Assembly (NCBI GenBank): GCA_964631865.1
Contig: CAZWAK010000012.1
Location: 1-64,000 of the forward strand
Length of the DNA stretch: 64,000 nucleotides
Direction: 5' to 3'
Source: JAFDVL01 sp964631865
GTDB taxonomy: Bacteria; Acidobacteriota; Blastocatellia; RBC074
In this document: positions 1-7,900 of the stretch, piece after piece
Layout: every line of letters begins with the position of its first letter
How positions within the stretch are numbered: position 1 is the stretch's first letter
Translations under genes and position numbers: made by a program
The notes under the pieces: model-generated
What the model was told of the DNA's origin: nothing
Database searches by the model: none
What the model saw: only the letters and a program-made list of their open reading frames with translations

Positions 1-49
<49 letters not shown>

Positions 50-661
50 ACTCCGCACTCGAACGGCTTGTTGCTTTTTGGGCTTTACGGCGGCGTCTTG
101 CATCTGTCGCGTGACGATGAGGTAGCCGGATTTTTCCAACTCTCGAATCAATGCGCCCGCTTTCGCTTTGTCGAATTCTTTGATGAGCAGGCGCGAATTC
201 ATCGCGCCGTTTTCGTCCAGGTTCGCAGCAATGAATTGCAGGGCTTGCAATTTCGTCGTGGGCTTCGCAGGCAGATTTGACAGGGCTTCGCGCGCGTTTG
301 TGGTCAACGAAAGCATCGTCTCGGCTTCGGCATTGATGCCAGCGGGCAAGCAGGCTTTGATCGTTTCACCCCAAGGCGCAAAGTAGTAATCCGCAATCCA
401 CTTCGTCAGTTCCAGCAACTCGCGCGTGACGAGCGGTTCGGTGTCGAAGAGTTCTTCGACCGCTTTGATCTCGGTGCTTTCGGCGTCGAGGCCCGCTTCT
501 TCGAGCGTGTTATGAATGTCAACGATGTAGCCCGTGAGCAATTGGCGACCAAACGGCACAAGCGCGCGACAACCCGGCTGGGCTTGCGCCGCGAAGCTTT
601 CCGGCAAAGCGTAAGTGAACGTTTGGTGCACGTACAGAGGAATGGCGACTTCGGCAAACAT
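50..661 (-). CDS. priA: Primosomal protein N' (PriA), N-terminal part only
   Basis: Reading the minus strand from ATG at 661-659 gives 204 codons open to the poly-C edge. The protein begins MFAEVAIPLYVHQTFTYALP and continues with PGCRALVPFGRQLLTGYIV and LTKWIADYYFAPWGETIKA, which are the signatures of the PriA 3'-DNA-end-binding domain and the start of its winged helix. PriA is the replication-restart helicase that reloads DnaB at collapsed forks. The helicase core (Walker A, DEAH box, zinc-binding cysteines) would lie beyond the contig edge, so this is a fragment by truncation and not by decay. It diverges from the sigma-factor operon that starts at 863. Confidence 0.9.
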
Positions 662-862
662 ACGCTGTGAGGGTAGGCGGGCGTTGGGGGAGAGTCAAGC
701 GGGCGAACAACGTGGCGCGAATGGTCGTTTGCGTCGGTTGCCTGTTGCTCTCTCGAAGCACATCCTCGCCTTGTAACAAGCCGTTGATTCCTGACTGGAG
801 TGGCAGCATATTTCTCCGAACAGTTTGGGCGCGCGCTGGCTCTTATACAATGGAGGCAAGCA

Positions 863-1399
863 ATGGAAAGCGGCAAGCAGGAAATTTGGCGAGTGCTGCG
901 CGCGCAGGCCGGAGACCGTGCCGCGTTCGACGAATTGCTGCAAGCCATGCAAACGCCGCTTTATCGCTACATTGTCAGTTTGACGAGCGATGCGTCGTTG
1001 GCTGAAGACATTCTGCAAGAAGTCTTCGTGTTGATTTATCGCAAGCTCGGTTGGCTGCGCGAGCCGGAGTTGTTTCGTGCCTGGGCCTATCGCATCGCCA
1101 CGCGCGAAACCTTCAAGTGGCTCAAGCGCGAACGGCGCTGGAAAGAGCAGGAACGCGACCAAGAACTGTTGCAGGCGATTCCCGCATTGCAAGACGAACC
1201 GTTCGCGGCGGATTTACTGCCGCAGCTTCCAAGCTTGCTCGCGCGTCTTTCGCCTGCGAGTCGCGCCGTGATCGTGCTGCATTACCTGCACGAACTGACG
1301 CTGGACGAAATTGCGGACGTGCTGGGCGTCGCGCTGGGCACGGTCAAATCACGGTTGTCGTATGGATTATCAAATTTGCGGCAACAATTGCACAAATAA
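863..1399 (+). CDS. ECF-family RNA polymerase sigma factor
   Basis: 178 residues. The start is ATG 863, placed 6 bases after a strong GGAGG (852-856); an in-frame extension to 800 exists but has no such site. Region 2 is visible as QTPLYRYIVSLTSDASLAED followed by ILQEVFVLIYRKL, and region 4 as LSPASRAVIVLHYLHELTLDEIADVLGVALGTVKSRLSYG, with the helix-turn-helix in the last third. Family knowledge says such factors redirect RNA polymerase to a small regulon. No classical anti-sigma gene with a zinc-binding motif follows; three small membrane proteins do, and one of them may do that job. This is an inference from position. Confidence 0.88.
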   Translation: MESGKQEIWRVLRAQAGDRAAFDELLQAMQTPLYRYIVSLTSDASLAEDILQEVFVLIYRKLGWLREPELFRAWAYRIATRETFKWLKRERRWKEQERDQELLQAIPALQDEPFAADLLPQLPSLLARLSPASRAVIVLHYLHELTLDEIADVLGVALGTVKSRLSYGLSNLRQQLHK

Positions 1400-1423
1400 C
1401 GAACCATTACCTGAAAGGTCTAT

Positions 1424-1717
1424 ATGCAACGTATTTTGTTAGTCATCACGCTCGTCTTGTTTGGCGCACTCACCGCCGCCGCCCTTTGGCAACACGGCTA
1501 CTGGGGCATCATCGCCCCACATTTTCAAAGCTTCGGCGGGGGGCAGGTTCTGACCGATTTGGTCATCGCCCTGACCCTCGTGATGGTGTGGATGTGGTGG
1601 GACGCCAAAGCTACAGGCCGCACGGTATGGCCCTGGATCGTTGTCACCTTGGTGCTTGGCTCGTTTGGGCCGTTGATGTACTTGCTGACGCGCAAATCGC
1701 CAGGCGCAGCAAAGTAA
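1424..1717 (+). CDS. DUF2834-like small integral membrane protein
   Basis: 97 residues, beginning 24 bases after the sigma factor stop and so very probably co-transcribed. Three hydrophobic segments are visible: residues about 1-21, 44-61 and 70-88. The pattern ALWQHGYWGI, then VLTDLVIALTLVMVWMWWDAK and WPWIVVTLVLGSFGPLMYLL, resembles the DUF2834 family, whose function is unknown. The position directly behind an ECF sigma gene suggests a role in sensing or restraining the sigma factor at the membrane, but nothing in the sequence proves it. Confidence 0.75.
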   Translation: MQRILLVITLVLFGALTAAALWQHGYWGIIAPHFQSFGGGQVLTDLVIALTLVMVWMWWDAKATGRTVWPWIVVTLVLGSFGPLMYLLTRKSPGAAK

Positions 1718-1727
1718 CCGCATAGTT

Positions 1728-1832
1728 ATGAGCCAGGCAGACAAACAACTGAAACACGCCTTGATCGCGTACGCGCTCATCGAATTTGTCGTGCTCGCGT
1801 TTGCGATGTACTACAAATATTTTCGGCGCTAA
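1728..1832 (+). CDS. 34-residue single-span membrane peptide
   Basis: A short frame from ATG 1728 to TAA 1830-1832, lying 10 bases after the DUF2834-like gene and 13 bases before the next one, fills the gap in the operon almost exactly. It encodes a charged N-terminus (MSQADKQLKHALIA), one hydrophobic span (YALIEFVVLAFAMYY) and a basic tail (KYFRR). There is no strong Shine-Dalgarno, so translation may be coupled to the upstream gene. The spacing and clean membrane topology favour a real gene; the small size keeps confidence moderate. Confidence 0.55.
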   Translation: MSQADKQLKHALIAYALIEFVVLAFAMYYKYFRR

Positions 1833-1845
1833 TGGAGAGGTCTTT

Positions 1846-2133
1846 ATGGCAGAAAAAAATCTGAATGACATTCGTGGGGCGGCATTGGATCGCATTGAAA
1901 AAAGCGAGCGGCAGTTCAAATGGGCGTTGTTCGGCGCGGGAGTTTTTGAAGGCCTCTTTCTGGTCACGATGTTGTTGGCAATGGAGCGCGACAATCGGAC
2001 GCATTGGCTCTTTTTTATTGGCATTGTCGGCAGCTATACCGTGATCGTCTTGGGCTTGGTTGTGTTGGGCACGTACGTGAACCGCTGCACGGCGCGGGTG
2101 CTCAAAGCGATTGAGTTGAGCCGCGAGAAATGA
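1846..2133 (+). CDS. Small two-span membrane protein of the sigma operon
   Basis: 95 residues from ATG 1846, preceded by GGAGAGG (1834-1840). The N-terminal 30 residues are soluble and charged (NLNDIRGAALDRIEKSERQFK), then two transmembrane segments follow: WALFGAGVFEGLFLVTMLLA and LFFIGIVGSYTVIVLGLVVL. The tail is short and basic. I do not recognise the family. As last gene of the sigma operon, with a cytoplasm-facing charged head, it could be the sigma-factor partner, which is inference only. It ends 9 bases before the convergent helicase gene. Confidence 0.7.
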   Translation: MAEKNLNDIRGAALDRIEKSERQFKWALFGAGVFEGLFLVTMLLAMERDNRTHWLFFIGIVGSYTVIVLGLVVLGTYVNRCTARVLKAIELSREK

Positions 2134-2142
2134 TGGGGCGGA

Positions 2143-4203
2143 TTAGTTGATAAGCTGCGTCTCTTGGATGACATCGAACGCGGTCGGCTCTTCGTCCACA
2201 TTCCAAATCTCGAACAGACTGCGCGGCACTTCCAGCACAAAGCGCGACGGGCGTTGCAGCACGGTTTGCCGCCCGCGTTCGGTTTCGACGATGGGGTAGG
2301 TCACATACAATTCGTCGCGCGCCCGCGTCAATGCGACATAAAACAAACGACGCTCTTCCTCTTCGCCTTCGGGGTCGCGCAAACTTCGCGCCGAGGGAAA
2401 GCGCCCATCCGTCGCCCAAATCACGAACACGATTTTCCATTCCAAGCCTTTTGCCTGATGCACGGACGATAACGCCAAACGCTCATCTTCATCGCCGCCC
2501 ATCACCACATCTTCGCCCATCAACGCGCCGGATTCGGTTTGAATGAGCGCAAGTTCGTTCAAGAATTGTTCGGTTGTTTCATAACGTCCGGCGAAGAGCG
2601 CAAGTTGTTTCAAGTCTTCCTCACGCGCTTCGGCGTTGTCGAACGAAGCCTGCAAATATTCGTTGTAGCCGCGTTCCAGAATCAGTTCGATTTGCTTGGC
2701 GGGATTGTTGAGCGTGTCTTCTTCGGTCAAGGCTTTGATGAGTTCGACAAACTCCTGCCAACCGGTTTGTGCGCCTTTCGGCAGCGTCGGCGCAATCGCA
2801 TCGTGACCAAAAACATCGGGCTTCACTAAAGCTAGTGCGTCGTTCGATTCCGCGAGCCGTTCCCAAATTCTCGCCGCCGTTGCGTTGCCGATTTTCGGGA
2901 TCAATTTCAGCACGCGCTTCCACGCAATTTCGTCGCGCGGGTTCACGATCAGCCGCAAATACGACGTCACGTCTTTGATGTGCGCCTGCTCAAAGAAGCG
3001 CACGCCCGAACGAATCTCGTACGGAATGCCGCGTCGCGTGAGTTCCAGTTGCAATTCCAGCGCGTGAAAATGCGAACGATACAACACGCCGATTTCGTCG
3101 AGCGGCACGCCTTCATCGCGCAGTTCCAAAATGCGCGCGGCAACAAACGCCGCCTGCTGATCGGCGTCGCGGCACGGAATCAGCGCGGGCTGAAAGTTCT
3201 GGCTCGGTCGAATCGCTTGCAGGTTTTTCGGGAACTGTTTGCGATTGCCGTGAATCGCTGCGTTCGCCAGCATCAGGATTTCCGGCGTCGAACGATAATT
3301 GCTTTCGAGCTTGAAAAGTTGTGCGTCCGGGTAGCGTTGCTGAAAGCTCAGAATGTTTTCGATGTTCGCGCCGCGCCAGCCAAAAATCGCTTGTGCATCA
3401 TCGCCCACGATCATCACATTGCGATGCTTCGCCGCGAGCAAATCAATGATCTCGGCTTGCAACGTGTTCGTGTCCTGATATTCGTCCACGAGAATGTGCT
3501 GAAACTGATCCTGATAAATCGCGGCGATGTCGGGTTTGGTTTCGAGCAGCTTTTTCCAGTTCACGAGCAGATCGTCATAATCCATCGCATTGCGCGCGAG
3601 CTTGCGATCCTGATAGAGAAAATCCACGCGCTTGATCTGCGCCGTCAGCGGCTCGAAATGCGGGTACTGTTTGGCGATGACTTGTTCGAGCATCGTGTCG
3701 GTGTTCGTCGCAAAGCTGAACATTTCGCGCAGCACTTCACCCTTCGGAAAGCGTTTCGCCTTCGTGTCAATCGCGGCTTCTTCGATGCACGATTCGATCA
3801 ACTCCTTCGCGTCTTCAGCGTCGAGAATCGTGTAATTGCTTTCGTAGCCGAGGCTGACGGCGTGGCGACGCAGGATGCGATTGCCAATCGAATGAAACGT
3901 CCCGCCCCAGGTTTTGCGCGTGTCGGTTTTCAGCAACGCTTCGACGCGACTGAGCATTTCGCGCGCAGCACGATTCGTGAACGTGAGCAGTAGAATTCGC
4001 CCCGGCGCGATGCCGAGTTCAATCAATCGCGCGACGCGATACGTGAGCGTCCGCGTCTTGCCCGAACCTGCCCCTGCGATAACGAGTAACGGCCCGCCGC
4101 CTGCATTCACCACGGCGCGTTGTTCGGCGTTCAGTTCTTTGCCGTAATGGATAAGCGACGCGGCACGCGGTTGATCGGATTTGATGATGAAGGTACGAGC
4201 CAT
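2143..4203 (-). CDS. UvrD/Rep (PcrA-type) superfamily 1 ATP-dependent DNA helicase
   Basis: 686 residues, close to the usual length of UvrD/Rep proteins. SF1A motifs appear in order: the Q-motif NAEQRAVV near residue 25, Walker A AGAGSGKT (43-50, Lys49), the DEYQDTN Walker B at 240-246, QAIFGWRGA, LESNYRS, VHQAKGLEWK and YVALTRARDEL near the C-terminus. These enzymes translocate 3'-5' on single-stranded DNA and act in repair, replication restart and RecA removal. Sequence alone does not separate UvrD from PcrA or Rep. The start is ATG at 4203. It converges with the sigma operon and has no obvious operon partner. Confidence 0.93.
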   Translation of the reverse strand: MARTFIIKSDQPRAASLIHYGKELNAEQRAVVNAGGGPLLVIAGAGSGKTRTLTYRVARLIELGIAPGRILLLTFTNRAAREMLSRVEALLKTDTRKTWGGTFHSIGNRILRRHAVSLGYESNYTILDAEDAKELIESCIEEAAIDTKAKRFPKGEVLREMFSFATNTDTMLEQVIAKQYPHFEPLTAQIKRVDFLYQDRKLARNAMDYDDLLVNWKKLLETKPDIAAIYQDQFQHILVDEYQDTNTLQAEIIDLLAAKHRNVMIVGDDAQAIFGWRGANIENILSFQQRYPDAQLFKLESNYRSTPEILMLANAAIHGNRKQFPKNLQAIRPSQNFQPALIPCRDADQQAAFVAARILELRDEGVPLDEIGVLYRSHFHALELQLELTRRGIPYEIRSGVRFFEQAHIKDVTSYLRLIVNPRDEIAWKRVLKLIPKIGNATAARIWERLAESNDALALVKPDVFGHDAIAPTLPKGAQTGWQEFVELIKALTEEDTLNNPAKQIELILERGYNEYLQASFDNAEAREEDLKQLALFAGRYETTEQFLNELALIQTESGALMGEDVVMGGDEDERLALSSVHQAKGLEWKIVFVIWATDGRFPSARSLRDPEGEEEERRLFYVALTRARDELYVTYPIVETERGRQTVLQRPSRFVLEVPRSLFEIWNVDEEPTAFDVIQETQLIN

Positions 4204-4576
4204 TGGAATTTGCGAAAAGTATCGAACACGAATCGAACAGATGCTTGCTCCAGATTTGATCTGTCTTCATCCGCCACATCCGTATCATCTGTGTTCCATT
4301 ACGGTCAGCGAGATAGAATACAGATAGAACGGAAACCACGGATGGAAACGGATTTGATCTGCCTTTATCCGTCACATCCGTTTCATCGGCATTCTATTGT
4401 TGCCCGCGTACAAAGCCGACAAATCGTAATGCAAAACCACTAGGCAAGAAAGACGGCAACGGCGACAGGGCAAAATTCATTTCTGTGCCTAGAAAGCTAC
4501 TTCCCACAAAATTGTCAGAAATCATAATTCATCCGACAAAAATAACGGAAATTTATGGCCGGATAAAAGAATCTGA
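4204..4576. repeat. Noncoding stretch with a 44-bp imperfect direct repeat
   Basis: No convincing gene lies here. Two near-identical stretches, 4253-4296 and 4351-4394, both run from GATTTGATCTG through CATCCG and CACATCCG to a TTC end and differ at only a few positions. Between them is a purine-rich spacer containing GGAAACCACGGATGGAAACG. The rest (4395-4576) is AT-rich without a recognisable signal. The arrangement looks like an interspersed intergenic repeat and not a regulatory site. Confidence 0.6.
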
Positions 4577-4606
4577 TTGGACAAACCAAGCGGCTTGCCG
4601 TATAGT
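4577..4606 (+). promoter_or_regulatory. Sigma-70-type promoter for the small gene at 4680
   Basis: TTGGAC (4577-4582) and TATAGT (4601-4606) are separated by 18 bases and match the -35 and -10 consensus at 4 or 5 of 6 positions each. Transcription would start near 4613, giving a leader of about 65 bases before the ATG at 4680. Confidence 0.6.
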
Positions 4607-4679
4607 GCGAGCCTCAAAATACGTTTGCTCCATCGGTTTTATACCCAAAATCATTTGGTAGTCATTTTAAGTCAGGGTT

Positions 4680-4832
4680 ATGCCCAACGGTTCTTCTCTT
4701 CACCCAATTCAGATCGGCTCGGCAGTGGCAATGCCGCCGTTGACGGCGAAGAACGCGAAACGTGAGGCCGTCAAAGTCTCACTCACCCTTCTTAAATCGA
4801 AAGACAATCTGGTAGCTGATGGCAAGAGTTAG
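4680..4832 (+). CDS. Isolated 50-residue protein with its own promoter and terminator
   Basis: ATG 4680 to TAG 4830-4832 encodes 50 residues starting MPNGSSLHPIQIG, with a middle SAVAMPPLTAKNAKREAVKV and a charged end LLKSKDNLVADGKS. It has no signal peptide or membrane span, and is basic overall. AGGG lies only 3 bases before the ATG, so initiation is not typical. The unit is bounded by a good promoter (4577-4606) and a strong intrinsic terminator (4863-4898), which makes a transcript of about 285 bases. I do not recognise the product; the transcript could instead be a small RNA with a fortuitous frame. It lies immediately upstream of gltB. Confidence 0.5.
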   Translation: MPNGSSLHPIQIGSAVAMPPLTAKNAKREAVKVSLTLLKSKDNLVADGKS

Positions 4833-4862
4833 GTTCTCAAGAACAGAACGAAAAGCAAAGAA

Positions 4863-4898
4863 AGCCTCAGCGAACGAAACAACCCGCTGAGGCTTTTT
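4863..4898 (+). terminator. Intrinsic terminator ahead of gltB
   Basis: A perfect 10-bp stem, AGCCTCAGCG (4863-4872) with CGCTGAGGCT (4885-4894), a 12-base loop and a TTTTT tail. It ends the small-gene transcript and insulates gltB from it. Confidence 0.85.
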
Positions 4899-4912
4899 GG
4901 TTATTAAAATTA

Positions 4913-4979
4913 GTTTCGAGTTTCGTGTTTAGCGTTTCGAGTGAAACCCGCACGAAACCCGGAACTCAAAACTCGAAAC
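4913..4979. repeat. Inverted repeat immediately before the gltB start
   Basis: GTTTCGAGTTT (4913-4923) is exactly complementary to AAACTCGAAAC (4969-4979), with an inner TTTCGTG/CACGAAA pair (4921-4927 and 4951-4957). The hairpin ends 2 bases before the gltB ATG and occupies the place of a ribosome binding site, so it could affect translation. It also resembles the other long intergenic inverted repeats in this window. Confidence 0.7.
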
Positions 4980-4981
4980 TT

Positions 4982-7900
4982 ATGAGTAACTTCGGACTTC
5001 CCGCCAAACAAGGACTTTACGATCCCGCACACGAACACGATGCCTGCGGAATGGGCTTCGTCGTGGACCTCAAGAATCGCAAGTCGCACGACATCATCAA
5101 ACAGGCGCTGCAAATTCTCATCAGCCTCGAACATCGTGGCGCGTGCGGTTGCGAAAAGAATACGGGCGACGGCGCAGGCATTTTGATTCAGACGCCGCAT
5201 GCGTTTTTGAAAAAGGAATGCGAGAAATTGGGAATGGATTTGCCGCTGCCGGGACTCTACGGTGTCGGCAATGTGTTTTTGCCGAAGGATGTCGCGGCGC
5301 GCAAACGTTGCGTGAAGATTTTTGAAGACATCGTCGCCGAAGAAGGACAGGAAGTCCTGGGCTGGCGCGATGTGCCGACTGACAATTCGATGATCGGCCC
5401 GACGGCGCTGAATGCTGAACCGTTTATGCGACAGGTCTTTATCAAAAAAGGCAAAGTCAAAGAAACGCCCGACGGCCTCGCGTTTGAGCGCAAACTTTGC
5501 ATCATTCGCAAACGCGGCATTCGCAAAGTGCGCCGCGCCGGGATTCCGAACGGCGAGTCGTTTTACATCGCCAGCCTGTCGCACAAAACGCTCGTCTACA
5601 AAGGCATGCTCAATTCGTCGCAGTTGGGGCCGTACTATCCTGACTTAAACGATCCCGATATGAAATCGGCGCTCGGCATGGTGCATTCGCGGTTTTCGAC
5701 GAACACGTTTCCGAGTTGGAATCGCGCGCACCCCTATCGCTACCTTTGCCACAACGGCGAAATCAACACGCTGCGCGGCAACATCAATTGGATGCACGCG
5801 CGCGAAGCCCGGCTGCAATCGGAACTCTTCGGCAACGATGAATTGCAAAAGATGCGTCCGGTGATTGACGTGAATAACTCCGATTCGGGGATGTTCGACA
5901 ATGTGCTGGAAATGCTGACGCTCACCGGTCGTTCAATTGCGCACGCGATGATGATGATGATTCCTGAGCCGTGGAGCGGCCACGAATCCATGAGCGAGGA
6001 GAAGAAAGCGTTTTACGAATATCATTCGTGCATGATGGAACCCTGGGATGGCCCGGCAGCGGTCGCGTTTACCGACGGCGTGCAAATTGGCGCAACGCTG
6101 GATCGCAATGGTCTGCGTCCGGCGCGTTATTACGTTACGAAAGATGATCGGTTGATTATGGCGTCAGAAGTCGGCGTGCTCGACATCGCGCCCGAAAACA
6201 TTGCCTTCAAAGGCCGTCTGCAACCCGGACGCATGCTGCTCGCGGACTTGAACGAAGGCCGTATCATTGATGACGAAGAGTTGAAAAACAAGCTGGCGAA
6301 AGAATACCCCTACGGCGAATGGCTCAAGCAAAACATGGTCAAGATTGAAGACCTGCCTGACCCATCGCATGTACACGAAACCGATCACAAGACCGTACTG
6401 ACGCGCCAGCAGGCGTTCGGTTACACGGCGGAAGAATTGCAGATGCTGCTCACGCCGATGGGCGTGAGCGGAGCCGAAGCGATTGGTTCGATGGGAACCG
6501 ACACACCGCTCGCCGTGCTGTCGAACAAATCGCAACCGCTGTTTAGTTACTTCAAGCAATTGTTCGCGCAGGTCACAAATCCGCCGATTGACGCCATCCG
6601 CGAAGAGTTGATTACGTCCGCCGAAACCACCATCGGGCCGGAAGCGAATATGCTGGAACCGACGCCCGAAGTCGCGCGGCAAATCGCACTGAAGACGCCG
6701 ATTTTCACGAACGAAAATTTAGAGAAGCTGCGCAATCTGCGCGATGGCAACGCACTCGGCTTCAAGTCCATCACGCTGCCGATGCTGTTCGACGTGAAGC
6801 GCGGCGCGAACGGCTTGGAAGAAGCGATGACGCGGCTGTGCGAGCAGGCTTCGCAAGCGATCAAAGACGGCTTCGACATCATCATTTTGTCGGATCGCGG
6901 CATTGACCGAGATCACGCCGCAATCCCGTCGTTATTGGCTGTCGCGGGCGTGCATCATCACTTGATCCGCGAAGGCACACGCACGCAATGCGGCTTAGTT
7001 TTGGAATCCGGCGAGCCGCGCGAAGTGCATCATTTCGCGTTGTTGCTCGGCTACGGCGTCGCTGCGATCAATCCGTATCTCGCGTTTGAGACGATGCACG
7101 ACATGATCAATTCCAGCTTAGTAAAAGGAATTGACCACGACAAAGCGGTCTACAATTACATCAAGGCTGTCACCAAAGGCGTCGTCAAAATCCTGTCGAA
7201 GATGGGCATCTCGACCGTGCAAAGTTACACGGGCGCGCAAATCTTCGAGGCGATTGGTTTGAATCAAGACGTGATTGACAAATACTTCACCGGCACGCCG
7301 TCGCGCGTCGCGGGCATTGGCCTGGAACAAATTGCCAAAGAAGTTTGGATGCGCCACAACCACGCCTTCCCGGATCGGCAGGTCAACGGCAACCAACTCG
7401 ATGTTGGCGGTCAATACAAATGGCGCAAGGACGGCGAAGCGCATCTGTTCAATCCCGAAACGATTCACTTGCTGCAAAAAGCCACGCGCAACAACGACTA
7501 CAACGTTTTCAAGCAGTATTCACAGTTGATTGATAAGCAGGCGGAGAATTTGTACACGCTGCGCGGGTTGATGGAATTCAAGCCGAATCGCCCGCCCGTG
7601 CCGATTGAAGAAGTCGAAACGGTGGACGACATCGTCAAGCGATTCAAGACCGGCGCGATGAGTTATGGTTCGATCAGCAAAGAAGCGCACGAAGCGTTGG
7701 CGATTGCGATGAATCGGCTCGGCGGCAAGAGCAACACGGGCGAAGGCGGTGAAGACCCGGATCGCTACATTCCGCTCGCCAACGGCGATTCCAAAAACAG
7801 CGCGATCAAGCAAGTCGCATCCGGTCGCTTCGGCGTGACGAGCGAATACTTGGTCAATGCGCGCGAGCTGCAAATCAAAATGGCGCAGGGCGCGAAGCCG

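Noticed and set aside
406..948. Minus-strand frame of 180 codons overlapping priA and the sigma gene
   Set aside because: It is out of phase with the clear PriA reading frame on the same strand, has low-complexity Arg/Ser content and no family pattern.
2980..3993. Plus-strand frame of 337 codons inside the helicase gene
   Set aside because: It is an antisense shadow of a well-conserved UvrD coding sequence; its translation is Arg/Phe-rich without domains.
4577..4765. A 62-codon frame starting at TTG 4577
   Set aside because: It begins inside the -35 element of the promoter and overlaps, in another phase, the better-supported 50-codon frame.
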